Shown piece after piece: positions 10,607-21,131 of a stretch of 64,000 bases of DNA. The stretch is from Diplonema papillatum (Eukaryota; Euglenozoa; Diplonemea; Diplonemida; Diplonemidae). The translations under genes were made by a program, and so were the position numbers. The stretch's first letter is position 1. The number at the start of each line of letters is the position of its first letter. The notes under the pieces were generated by a model. The model was not told the origin of the DNA. It made no database searches and worked only from the letters and a program-made list of their open reading frames with translations. The stretch is taken from contig JAPJBO010000005.1 of the NCBI GenBank assembly GCA_030068145.1, positions 496,001-560,000 of the forward strand, read 5' to 3'.

Positions 10607-13600
10607 CAAGGCGGTGACTCAGAAGCACCCACCTGACCCTTCATGACCCGCTTCTCCGTTTCCAGTATCAAGCGGAATTCGGCTCGCAAACGTCTGCAGA
10701 CACTCAGGTGAGGAGCGTGGCTGGAGCGGCACATCTGTTGCACATTACTGCAGGTCCTAGCAATTCGGGTAGCAGCTTGTTCAGGGGTATGCGCGCAATC
10801 AAGCTCAGCACGAGATGACACCACGCGCGAAAAAAATGGTGCGATCAGTTTCAAGAGGGTCAGGGTCTCTGTCGGGGTTTCGCCGGGTCTGTGCCTGGTT
10901 TTCCGGGGATTTGCTGGGTTCTATGAACCGGTGCAGAGCACTCCAGAACTGAGCCAATTCATCCCCTGCTCGATCGAAATGGTGTCGAACCTTGTAGTTT
11001 TGGGTTGGGATGCAATTAGTCTGTGGCGATAATCTGCATTGCATTGTCGAGCCTTGTGGAACGGAATCGAGTATAATCGCTGCGTAATCGCTGCATAGTC
11101 GAGCTCTAGGTGAATTGGCTCGTAAAGTCATTTAACTCAAGTCCACGAAACTTTTTACGACGGGGCGCTACCCGTTCGACGCAGAAGCTGTCTTCCCAAC
11201 TATCGCTACACAGAAGCTGTTGCTGTTGTTTTTTCCCCCCGTTTCCACATTTCTTCTCCTCTTTATTTTGCGTGCTGAGCGATCATCCTCGCACGTTTAA
11301 AGGGGAAAAAAAAGAAGCGCTGATTAGGAAGGAGGAAGGTAAAAAACTTCTTTTAGTGTAACGGAAGGCAGGAGGGCAAGAAGTGCAGGATCCTCCGCCG
11401 GCCAGAGCAGAGTCTTTCGCTAGCCCACCTGTGCAAAAGCTTGCCATCCCTCCCTCCGATCGCGGCGCCGAGCATGCAAAAAAAGGAGGGAATCGGGGCG
11501 GGGGGTGTCAGAATCGAATTGTTTTGTCACCGAACAACCGAAAATGTTGGAGGAAATGAGAAGCTCGTCACTGTGAACTGTATCGGGCTACTTTCTACAT
11601 TAAAATACCTCAAACACAGTGTGTTGTCGACAAGTACAAATTACGCACCGACGTCGGCCCGACGATCAGGCACTGCGTTCAACAAAGCACTCTCCCCCCC
11701 CCTTCATCGTCGGCATCATAATTTTTTTATGGTAACAACCGCGGTTGTCATCATCAAAAAGTGACGGTTGGCAGCGTACTGTGGAAGTTACCACTGCACA
11801 TACGCACAAACAAAGCGGGAGTGCCTGTGACGAGCTCTTGATTTTTTCGTGAACAGTACTGTTGTACTGAAGGACCACCATTTCCGGGTCGAAGGGTTGC
11901 ACGCATGAAACGACGTCAAACGAAGCCAGGGTGTTACACCCGTGCCGTACTCCCTGGGACTTGATACCTAGTCGAAACCAGTGTCGTCATCGGTCATTAA
12001 ACACTGTGTCCGTCCGTTTCTCGGTTCTTCAGTACAAGCTTCAACTCTTGGAAGTGCTCCTTTTGCTGTGTGCTTGATACAAACCTTTTGGCAGAGCCTA
12101 GTCTCACCTTCTCGTTTCATCAAAAGCCGGAACAGTGGCGCAATTGGTGTGAATAATAGTGTTGAACCCCAATTCGACATACAGACTGTACCCAATGACA
12201 ATCAAGGACTATCCATGTCCTCCAAGTGCGGGTTCACCAATAAGAACCGTACATCGCGAGGAGAGAGTAAGAACGGAAAGCGCGGGACTTTTTGTTGGCC
12301 CCTCACCTGTAGAGCCTCGTGTAGTGTCAAGTAGGCTTATCAACGTTGCCGTATATCCCTTCGGGAAGCATTTCTTTTATTCTAAAAGCGTTTGAAAGAA
12401 AGAATTTTCGAAAAGGAGCAATTTCTGGGGTTGGTTGGGCCGGCTCAACATGCGTAGCAAGGGTCCGACGAACAACAACGTAGAAGGTGGAGTCCAGCCT
12501 TTAGACGGGTTAACGGCACGCATTCGTTATTCAGAACTTATCGGAAACCCGCAAGAGGCCATGTTGATTGGCTTAGCTCACAACATATCGTTTTCCTGCG
12601 GCTGTGTGTTTGCAGGCTGATGTCTTATCACGCCATGAAGTAACATCAGGTTTTGTATCTTCTTCGGCACAAGTATTGCAGTCTAGCGTGCTTAGTTCGC
12701 CGTTCACCTTTACCGTATTGTTAGCAGACAACGAGTGCGGAGCGCGGCCGGTAACTGGGTGACGTCAGTTTAACTTGTGATGTCATCTCCGTAAGACTAG
12801 TGGAGAAAGGGGGTGCCAACTGATCACGCCTGCGGCAGGAGGTTAAGAACATGCCTGTCCGAGCCGCTCTTGCGCGAATGAATAAAAGTGTTTCAAATTT
12901 AGCCTCGCTCGCGCCCCCCGGCAGTGAAAGAAACAACAGAAGGGATGAACCGTGTCACAAACGTTTCCCCATGAGTCACACGCAGGACCCCCCCAGTGGA
13001 GAAATGCGCTTTCCACGCGGTTCGTGACATTGAAGACACATGAGCAAAACGAACAGAAACCCCAGACTCACTCATTTTTCCCCGGGTCTCCCCAGCTCTC
13101 ATTAGCCAAAAGAAAAACGCAATAATCTTGTCAAAGAATTCTTACCCAAACGGTCACCGGAGGCTCGAAACCCCCGAAACAGAATAGGTCAGTGACCCAC
13201 GATAACCTTCTCGTAACATTTTTGTACCTTACCTGGTGAAAGCAGTCCGAGAATGAACAAAAGGCCACCCACGGCTGGCGCTGTTGAGAAGAACTTTAAA
13301 GCCGTCACAGGCGCCTGACAAACCAAACTCACATCGCTGCTGTTCTTGTTCTTGTCATTTTGACGTATTGCCACTTTGGTGCACCTGATGAGGGACGGGA
13401 CTTCCGGAAAAATTATGGAGTTAAAGCAAAATGCACCATTTTCCGGGTCCCATACCTTGTTACCTTGTTTGCTCTGAGGTGTTGAAAATGCGTTGTGTGC
13501 CTGCTACATCGATGCTACAGAATTGAAGTTGTTGTCAAGAGCGCTGACGTTGGTTTTGATGCTGGTACCGACATCAGCGAAACTAATGAAAGTGCATGCA

Positions 13601-14035
13601 CATGACAGCGGTGCTACTGGCGTCCTGTCCGTTGAAGCGTGAGGTCACGTTCGACCCGTATGCTTCGGATTGCTGATACGCGTATTTCCTCAAACACGGC
13701 TCCTTTCGCGATCACAACCTGCACAGGGTGGGGGCATTGTAAGAACTTCAAAAAAAGCTCCCGAAATTCTTCTCCTTGAACCCCTCCTCCCCAGGCTCCC
13801 GTTCTTACTCTTTGCACAACCTCTCTCTTGCCCACACGCCCCTCTACGATCAACCGGTGACGACAAGGAACTCCCGGCCCTTGAAATCTCAGCTGTGAAC
13901 TACAACTTTTGCATCGCAGAAAAGAACGAAAGCGAGGAGGAGCAGTGATGAGATAATCTGAATGGTGTCCCTGTGCCCAGCGCCCGATGGCAGTCTCAGG
14001 CGGCACGATCGGCTTTACTACTGAGAGTATGCCTA
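10607..14035. other. Repeat mosaic, no convincing gene
   Basis: Contains repeat O (10955-11105; others at 26660 and 30222), sharing TCTGTGGCGATAATCTGCAT. Contains repeat R at 11725-11790 with the palindrome ACAACCGCGGTTGT (11735-11748), repeated at 53485-53560. A cytosine-tract-flanked stretch near 11690 is low complexity. The remaining open frames are short and featureless. Confidence 0.45.
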
Positions 14036-14110
14036 TAATCCTGCAGGGAATAGTAGACTAGGCCTCTTGAACTCGTCCTAACCACGATTGCGGGAGTCGG
14101 AGAACCTAAC
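14036..14110. repeat. Repeat N, copy 1
   Basis: Shares CTGCAGGGAATAGT and CCACGATTGCGGGAGTCGG with 55157-55230, and weaker matches at 49033 and 57425. A second shared block (TTTTGTCAAGAGCTGCGA) at 14268 and 55290 indicates a longer, diverged duplication. Confidence 0.65.
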
Positions 14111-14309
14111 GTAGCCTACAGCAGGACCGACCCCCTTTCCGTGAGAAAGTACTTGATCCAAGAGAACCCATTTATCAAAGGTCACCCGAAGACCCTACGA
14201 TCCCAGAATCTAGCGAACGTTAACTCTCAAAAGCGAAGAACAAAAGCACTCTCGTTTCCTATCTGTTTTGTCAAGAGCTGCGACTCAACTGTTCTAACTG
14301 CAGTCTGTG

Positions 14310-14464
14310 CGTACTACGTGTGCTTGCACTGTGCATACTACGTGCATGCAATGTGCATACTACGTGCATGCACTGTGCATACTACGGGCATGCAATGTGC
14401 ATTCTACGTGTCCTTGCACTGTGCATACTACGTGCATGCAATGCATGCTTGCACACGTAGTACG
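14310..14464. repeat. 24-bp minisatellite bounded by perfect inverted ends
   Basis: Six to seven units of about 24 bp (TGTGCATACTACGTGCATGC type) run from 14310. The array begins CGTACTACGTGTGC and ends with its exact reverse complement GCACACGTAGTACG (14451-14464). Units also contain GCATGC and TGCATGCA palindromes, so the 155-bp block could extrude as a large imperfect cruciform. Confidence 0.85.
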
Positions 14465-15628
14465 TATTCAGGCGTATACGCAACGTTTGTTGTCCTGGCT
14501 CTCACGTTGGGCCCGGTCCTGAGGGCACGTGTTCTTGCCTCCGCAGAAGACTTGACGCCAGCAGCAACAGATGACCAGAATAAGATTTCACCCCCCAAAT
14601 TGATACTGTTCCCCCCGGGGACTTTGTTAAGGAGATCACCCGTCCATCGGGTCCCCGCCGCCCAAAAAGAAAGAGTCGACGCTGCACTCAGACGTGCTAC
14701 TTATTAAAAGAAGCAAACTGTTCCCCCAGAAAGGGAAACAAAGGACCACTGCCTATATTTTGCGTTACTGCTACAACGGCGCGATACCACGTGCATTCTG
14801 GAGTCAGCAAAATGAAGTCATTTTGAGCGCAAACAACTACGAACTGCATGAATGAAATGGACGAACCCCCATGTCAGCGAGTAACAGCTAGCTAGACGGA
14901 AGAAAACTGGAAGAAAGAAAAAGAAACGACAAGCATAAAAAGCTGTGCGGTGAACCGATGGAAATGGTCAACCCGCACGGAAAGCATGACCCGAGAAGAG
15001 GAGAAAGAGAAGAACTGCTCCGGGTGAGACTTGCACTACGGTTCGATTTGGTAGACTCGTGTTTTTCATGTGCAGGGAACCAACCTCTCTGATGGGAGGG
15101 GCTTTCCTGTCTTGGCACTTATTGGACGAATAATATTATTTCGTTGACTTTTCTCATGCGGTTAGACGTTATATCCAGAAACGTTCCCTTCATGTACGAT
15201 TGTAATGACCGTCACCTGCGGCTACGACGCCATAGCTGGCGACGGCCAATCAGTCCATAAAGTGTGCGGCTAAACCGACAAAACGAACGACATACAGGGA
15301 GAGCAAAAACCGTAAGCCAGCAGCTGCTATGGTAACTCGCCGGCTCTGTGCTCGTCTTGTCCTAGCATCTGTGACAACACGCTGCGGAGGAAGTAATACG
15401 ATCCCCAGTTGCCGAAAGATCACACGGAGACAGCTCTAGAAGTAAAGCAAGGAAGAAAATACAGCAGTGGCAAAACAGTGAGGAATCGGCTCTGAAACGA
15501 TTTGCGTGCATGGGGTCCCTCCTTCACCGCAACGCAGTGAAAGAGCACGTGCCTGGTCGTATCTCTACGTGACGTAGTGACCAATAAGAAAAGAATGCGT
15601 GTTCATGACCGTAGGGACGTTCCTCCAG
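14465..15628. other. Unassigned sequence, no gene seen
   Basis: No repeat partner or convincing coding region was recognised in this interval. Confidence 0.3.
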
Positions 15629-16027
15629 TCATGCACTATCAAACACTTTACGCCATTGCGCGAGTTCCGCAAATGGACCTTTCGAGACCTGCAGCACTAC
15701 ATCACCCGAATCGGAAATCTGTTGGACTAAAACGTGGAGCCGGCGGTACCACGTGAAGGTGTCGAACAGGGGCTGCATTCCTTGTTCGCCACCGGGCGTT
15801 AAGTTGCACCACATCGCGAGCAGCGCAGCATCGAACCCTCGGGGTTCACGTGTTCCGCTTGCACACGTTACATTTGCAAAAGTTGGCGCCGCAATTAAGT
15901 AACGCAGAGATTTTCCTCCATCAGTTTCCTGAACATATGCTCCCCAAGATTCTAATCCGACCGAAGTGCCCTGCTTACTACGCGTCTCTTTCTCTCGGGG
16001 AAGGGTCAACGCGGTAGCCGTGACCAC
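15629..16027 (-). CDS. Possible protein of unknown function (132 residues)
   Basis: An ATG-initiated minus-strand frame with balanced, protein-like composition and no low-complexity run. It has an early basic segment (PREKETRSKQ), a mid-region with hydrophobic and aromatic residues (FDAALLAMWCNLTPGGEQG), and a C-terminal stretch suggesting helix and strand alternation. I recognise no family. Its first few dozen bases lie in dispersed repeat J (15998-16150), so the ATG may be fortuitous and the protein could be an exon of something longer, a transposon relic or chance. The only support is length and composition. Confidence 0.3.
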   Translation of the reverse strand: MVTATALTLPREKETRSKQGTSVGLESWGAYVQETDGGKSLRYLIAAPTFANVTCASGTREPRGFDAALLAMWCNLTPGGEQGMQPLFDTFTWYRRLHVLVQQISDSGDVVLQVSKGPFAELAQWRKVFDSA

Positions 16028-16150
16028 GAGAGCATGCAGGTGAGTGGGGACTCTGGGAAGGCCCTGGGACTGCTTAGGCGTGACGACCCCGCCCCTGTCC
16101 CGTCCACACCCTTGTTGACCTGTTTTGATTGTATTTTCTCTGTCTCTCTC
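15998..16150 (+). repeat. Repeat J, copy 1
   Basis: Consensus order: GGTCAGCGCGGTAGCGATG, GAGAACACATGCAGGTGAGT, GGACTGCTWAGGCGTGAC, TTGACTTGTTTTGATGTG, then a TC-rich tail. This copy runs into a (TC)n tract. The invariant CAGGTGAGT looks like a splice donor. Other copies are at 16808, 18845, 20715, 61135 and, reversed, 51785. Confidence 0.75.
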
Positions 16151-16383
16151 TCTCTCTCTCGCCTTTTTCTCTTTTTTCTGTTACAATCGGTTTCGTCGCG
16201 GCAAACGTTCCAACAACTCTTTGCCTTTTCCTTGTTCTTCACTCTTAGCACTAACTGTCGGGGAGCGGGTGCTGGAGCAGCCCTGTGTCAGAGGAGACGC
16301 CAGGTTGTTGCGAACCCTGCACCCCGGACTCCCACTCCGGATTGGGGGAATGGTTTTGTGGTCGTTTGTGTGCTCACTCCCTC

Positions 16384-16425
16384 AATGCGGGAGTGGCCAC
16401 TCCCGCACTTTTTCACTCCCGCATT
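16384..16425. repeat. Three-armed palindrome around TGCGGGAGTG
   Basis: Positions 16386-16407 form a perfect 22-bp palindrome with arms TGCGGGAGTGG and CCACTCCCGCA. A third arm, CACTCCCGCATT (16414-16425), is the exact complement of 16384-16395, so two hairpins are mutually exclusive. The word TGCGGGAGTG also occurs in each 59-bp satellite unit. Confidence 0.85.
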
Positions 16426-16807
16426 GACTAAGTATGTGGCTGCTGAAGTCCGGGGTGTACAGTGGCTGCTCTCTGCTGCCACGCGTCTTCCTCTCTTTGG
16501 ATGTAGGGGGGACAGGTCGAGCGAGGATCGTCTCATGCAGCATAGTATTGAGCCACACGTCCAGAGTTGCTGGGTGCGCGCGGCATGCACAAACGTCTAT
16601 TTACAACAGCGCGTGTGCGGTCGCCGGGTTGGGAAGGAATACGATGAAAGGAGCTTCGCGAGGCGATTCCTTCCCTCCTCATCCTGCATGGCGATGAACG
16701 CTTTCAACTTTGCGTTCATCGCTCTGCGGGCTCGACGTTTCGTACAGAAGTTGGGTGATGGTTCGACACCACCCCCCGTACTACCTAAGACCTCCTCCCC
16801 TCTCTGG

Positions 16808-16950
16808 GAACGGTCAGCGCCATATACGTATAGCGACGACTACGAGAAAACGTGCAGGTGGGTAGGAAGAGAGGTTGTGAATCCGCCACACACACTGACT
16901 TCTTTTAATGTGTTCTCTCTCGTCCTCTCTCTCTCTCTCTCTGTCTCTTC
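16808..16950 (+). repeat. Repeat J, copy 2
   Basis: GGTCAGCGCCATATACG and AACGTGCAGGTGGGTAGGAA match copy 1, again followed by TGTGTTCTCTC and a (TC)n run. Lies about 0.8 kb from copy 1 in direct orientation. Confidence 0.65.
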
Positions 16951-17164
16951 TTCTGATGTTTTTCTTTTGATAATATCCTCTCCTGCTTCACATTGGTCCT
17001 ATTTGAATTTGTCCGTATCTGTTCGAAAGCAGCGCCATCATGAATAAAAAAGAAATCCTTTTAGTTTTCTTATCTTTGCTATGACGTCCGTGTGTAAAGA
17101 AGACCCACCTGTGCTAAGGACGAGACAAATGACGAAAAGAAAGAAGAAGAAGGACTTTCTACAG

Positions 17165-17466
17165 CAGTAATGTACACCCACAACTTTCCCGCAATGTGGC
17201 CAGCATAGCCATAACATTTACCCACAATACCTTGTGGCTATTGTGGCTAGAATCTTCTCCCCGCATGACCCGGGTCCGTCGTCGCATGATGCGTGGGAAA
17301 AGGTTCGTGGCAACGGAATTGATTTCAACCCTGGCCTTGAATATTGCTCATTTTCAATGGGCAACAAAGCAAAAAGATTCTGGCCACGTAGCCACAATGT
17401 ATTGTGGGTAAGTGTTGTGAAAAGATTCTGACCACATTGTGGGAAAGTTGTGCGTGCACAGTACTG
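17165..17466. mobile_element. Inverted-repeat element without coding capacity
   Basis: Ends CAGTA(A/C)TGT(A/G)CAC and then CACAACTTTCCC(G/A)CAATG are inverted at left and right. Similarity continues inward for about 80 bp (ACCCACAATAC, TTGTGGCTA, AGAATCTT). Length is about 302 bp. No perfect target duplication: left flank TTCTACAG against right flank TCTGCGGC. Confidence 0.7.
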
Positions 17467-18334
17467 TCTGCGGCAGTCTTTGAAGGAAAATTAAAATTGT
17501 CAAAACACTTGAACGAGCAAAACACACCACCGAGAACCGTTATAGCCACTGAGAAAGGTCGGAATAAGGCTTTCGCTGCACGTTTCTTCAGTCTAGCGTC
17601 ACAGAAAGAGTGGCTACCAGGAAAAAGAGGGCAGGCCCCAAACCGTGGAAGCAGCCAGCAAGGGAGGGGGCAATGGGATGTGAAGCTCCGCCCTGGTGGA
17701 AAGAAGCCAACACGTTTCACCCAAACGTCACCCGATACGAGGAAATTAGCGCAATTACCCGTTTCTCACCGTGAAGAAAGAACGTACAGGGATTATCCTG
17801 CATGGTTAAAAATTATTTCTTTACCAAAGAAAAAAAGGTATTCTCAAAAGAGGCCGGTTGAAAAAGGTTTTTTAACCACAGGAGTTTCTGGTGAAAACTT
17901 TTTTGTGCTTGCAAGGTCAGAGGCATGGAGGCTAGAGGACCCGCAAGACCCACCAGTGGTCTACAACAAGGTGGCGAAGCAGTAACACGCCCACCAAGAT
18001 CGCATACCAGGCTTCCAGGTAATCAAGAAACCCTCGCTCAACGTGGAAATAAAACTTTTCGGCCACGCTACAGACTTTTTAACCATGATTTTCCCGTATT
18101 TCGGGGATCAGAATAAACCCCTGTTCTGAACGTACAAAAAAAGAAAAGGGACTCAAAGAAGGAAAGAAAAGAAGGGAAATACTCGAAGGTTTGAAAGCAA
18201 AACCACACCCGCCACCGGCTTAAAATCTGGCCCTCGAACCACCGCTGCGCTCGTAGGAGCCCAGCATACCTTCACTCGGCAAAAGGAGTTCGCCCTCCTA
18301 AACTTAAGCTTAAGAAAGAACCCCCAGAGACACA
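17467..18334. other. Unassigned sequence, no gene seen
   Basis: Contains an open frame without recognisable features. No clear repeat partner was found. Confidence 0.3.
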
Positions 18335-18416
18335 AGGATATCTTCCCACATCGACGAAGGTCACCACCGGAGACTTTAAAACCCCGGAGTTTCAAAGCGA
18401 ACTCTCACTCTAAAAT
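18335..18416 (+). repeat. Family C repeat, copy 1
   Basis: Contains GGATATCTTCCCACAT, GACGAAGGTCACC, GGAGACTTTAAAACCCCGG and GCGAACTCTCACTCTAAAA. The longest match is to 62809-62893. The right end at ACTCTAAAA is shared by all copies. Confidence 0.75.
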
Positions 18417-18844
18417 CGGGAAGACAGAATGAAACGGAAGGCTGCGCGGCGGGCCCTGGGGCAAAAGGACGAGCGACCTGGCCAAAAGAAATGACCGAAA
18501 GAAGAACTACAGCAAAACGGGAAGAAGAAAGCCCGCTGTGGACTAGCTTGTCGCTGTGCGCATGCGCAGTCTGCGCCGTTGTTGATGCAAATTTGCTGGT
18601 TGCAAAGGAAAGCCCCGTAGCGGCTGGCCTGTATGAAATAAGTGAAACGGCAAACAAGTTCACGATAGGAGCAGAAGAACAGTCCCGCCCCAGCGTGCAG
18701 ACTACGAGGACATGCATTTCCTGCACGCAAATTCAAGAACCAGCTTCAGACTCGCCGGCGAAGTGACGGCTTTTCAAAGCGCAAGAAGAGATAGCTACGT
18801 CCCGAGTTACAGAGGACCGTCTTTTTTCTGCTGCACTCTTTTTT

Positions 18845-18965
18845 TATTCATAAGGTCAGGAGAACACATGTAGGTGGGTGGGAAGAGGCCCTCGGACTGA
18901 TAAGGCGTGACTACCTTGACTTGTTCTACGTGTTCTCTTTTTATACCAAACATGAAATGTTGGAG
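18845..18965 (+). repeat. Repeat J, copy 3
   Basis: Has AAGGTCAGGAGAACACATG, then TAGGTGGGTGGGAAG, TGATAAGGCGTGACTAC and CTTGACTTGTTCTACGTG. It lacks the central GCGGTAGCGATG block. Confidence 0.65.
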
Positions 18966-20714
18966 GAAATGAGAAGCTCGTCGCCGCAAACCGTGGCGGT
19001 TTCACTCGCGTCGTGAACCCAGCTTTACGTAAAAACGATCAGGCACTAGCAAGGAGTGACGACTCATGACGCTTGAGCAGTAAAGGGGAAAATAAATGCA
19101 AAAGAAAAGCAGAATTGCAACAAAACAAAGAACAAGACTTTCACTCTAAAAAGAAAAGACTGATCTTTGCCGCCGCCAGTGGTGCGAACGATCTCTTGAG
19201 CACTTCCACGTTCAACTTCTTGTCATAGCTAAGGTGGGGCAGAGGTGGGGCGTCAGGATCTTCCCGGGTTTTCCTGCATGTATAACACGCACCTGACTTT
19301 GTAGTTTAGTAAGTACCGAGGCGGCCGCCATTTGCAACGTAAATCGAAAATGAATTGTACAGAACCCATTTCTTTTTACAAGTACCACAGGTACAACTGA
19401 TTTCACCTGTTATGTTGATTATGATGTGACAGTTGTGTTCACTGGACCTACGTGTCATCACGTGTTGTATTTTTTTTTTAAACATGTCACGTGCTATTTA
19501 ACATGTGAAACCTCATACCCGCCCCCAACTGCAAGTAGAACCCTCAGGGTGCGGTTTCTTGTAGTAAGCACGCAGCCCTCCAGGATGAAAGACGGTTCAC
19601 ACTATTCGTCGTCGACCCACATCCAAGATCGTGGGGACGCCGACGGATTCTTCGGCTTCGTGCCATTATTTCCACCTTTGATCTGGCCGGGGGGAGAACT
19701 TCGTGCCGGGAGTGGAAGCGAGCTCAGTGGGGGAAAAAAGAAAAATGTCCCCTGTTGCTGTCGTGTTGTATTATTGCTCCACCCACCGCCCCCTTTTTAT
19801 CTCACTTACTCCCTTTACCATTTCTCAGGCGGCATCTACTCGCTAGTATTCTGTCTGATCCACAACGTAACTCACATAGCTCCCTTTTATTTAATATTTC
19901 GCAGGCGGCATCTACTAGTATTCTGTCTGGTACAACGTTAATCAAAAGGAAGACTTCACAAAACAGCATGTTTGCAGATAGAGGACACACTCACACATCT
20001 TGGAACCCTTGTTACCCTGTGGGTATACTGCACTGAGCAAGAGAGTGAGGCTACGGGGCCAAACGTTTCAGGGGACAAGGGGGCCTCGAAATGTTTCCGC
20101 GGTAAAAATGTATGAACGTCTTTCGTTTCGTGAAATGTGTTATAAAAGATTTCAAGCGAACTTTCACTCTTAAATTGACCACTTTGACAAGCTGATTCGC
20201 GACCAAGCGACTGTTTTAATAGCCGACAACCATCTCAAGCTGCTGCGAGTCAACGGATTCACGCAAACGTTAGGAACAGTACACTGGTTACTGGAACGAA
20301 GAATAATGAAGAACCAGTACAGCAACATGCCACGAGGTGCCCCCCCGCAACAGAAGCTAATAGCCTGCACCAAACGCGAGAGCCTAGCGGGGAAGAAAAA
20401 GAAAAAGCCCAACCCAGGTCTTTGAGTAAAAGTGAGGTTAGCGGGAGCAGCTGGGGCTCTCACTGAAAAAACGAAGCTTGAGTTCAGCATCAACTGTTCA
20501 ACGGTGGTGAAAACAGGGCAATATGTCATCTGCTGCACTACAAGCTATAAGAAATGCTTTTTTTTAAAGGTAAGTTACCTGGTAACAAGCTTGCTTGTAT
20601 GTATCAAAAAGTGTCGGATGGCAGCGTGCTGTGCTAAATCACTCAACAGAGGGTTTACACACGTACGTACAAACAAACCCCGGCTGCGCGCACAATAGAG
20701 CCACGACACTTTTT
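18966..20714. other. Repeat fragments, no convincing gene
   Basis: A family A left-end fragment lies at 19278-19341 (GCACCTGACTTTGTAG, then GTACCGAGGCGGCCGCC). A family C right-end fragment is at 20150-20176. GGCGGCATCTACT recurs at 19830 and 19905, giving a short local duplication. Confidence 0.4.
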
Positions 20715-20860
20715 GGAAAGGTCAGCGCGGTGGCGATGGCTGAGAGAACACACGCCTGCAGGTGAATGGGAAAAAGCCCACTGGGGCTGCTAAGGCGTGT
20801 CTATCGCACCCTTTGACTTGTTTTGATGTGGTCTCTTCTCCCTCTCTTCGGGTAATAGCC
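20715..20860 (+). repeat. Repeat J, copy 4
   Basis: AAAGGTCAGCGCGGTGGCGA, GAGAACACACGCCTGCAGG, GGCTGCTAAGGCGTGTC and TTGACTTGTTTTGATGTGG give a good full-length match to copy 1. Confidence 0.75.
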
Positions 20861-21078
20861 CTTTTTCCATCGGCTTCGTTCTTTTCGTTTGCATGCGCAA
20901 CCCGTTTTGGATATGTTCCCCTTCAGTAACACATGTACTCATTGAAAAAGAAAAACGCCGTATAGTCGGCAATAGGCAACAAAGACAAAGATACACGCAC
21001 AAAGTACACGTACTGCCACCACAGCAAAGACGATACCCACGCTTACATACTATGTCGTAAAGGTTTCCTTTAGGGTAA

Positions 21079-21131
21079 AGGTCACCCGGAGACTTTAAAA
21101 CCCCGGATCCCTAAGCGAACTTGCACTCTAA
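21079..21131 (+). repeat. Family C repeat, copy 2
   Basis: GGTCACCCGGAGACTTTAAA, ACCCCGGATC and GCGAACTTGCACTCTAAAA. Confidence 0.75.

Noticed and set aside
10805-11131. 108-residue minus-strand frame over repeat O as a gene
   Set aside because: Similarity to the 30199-30705 frame is confined to the repeat, and frames diverge outside it.
13386-13412. Hammerhead-ribozyme-like CTGATGA...GGAAA
   Set aside because: The putative stem II pairs poorly at its first position, and no stems I/III could be drawn.
15998-16950. LTR retrotransposon bounded by the two J copies
   Set aside because: J also occurs singly at other loci, the copies are diverged, and no reverse transcriptase, primer-binding site or TG...CA ends were seen between them.
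16034-17047. 337-residue plus-strand open frame
   Set aside because: It runs through two copies of repeat J, two TC microsatellites and the palindrome, with Ser/Leu/Phe-rich low-complexity translation. No domain.
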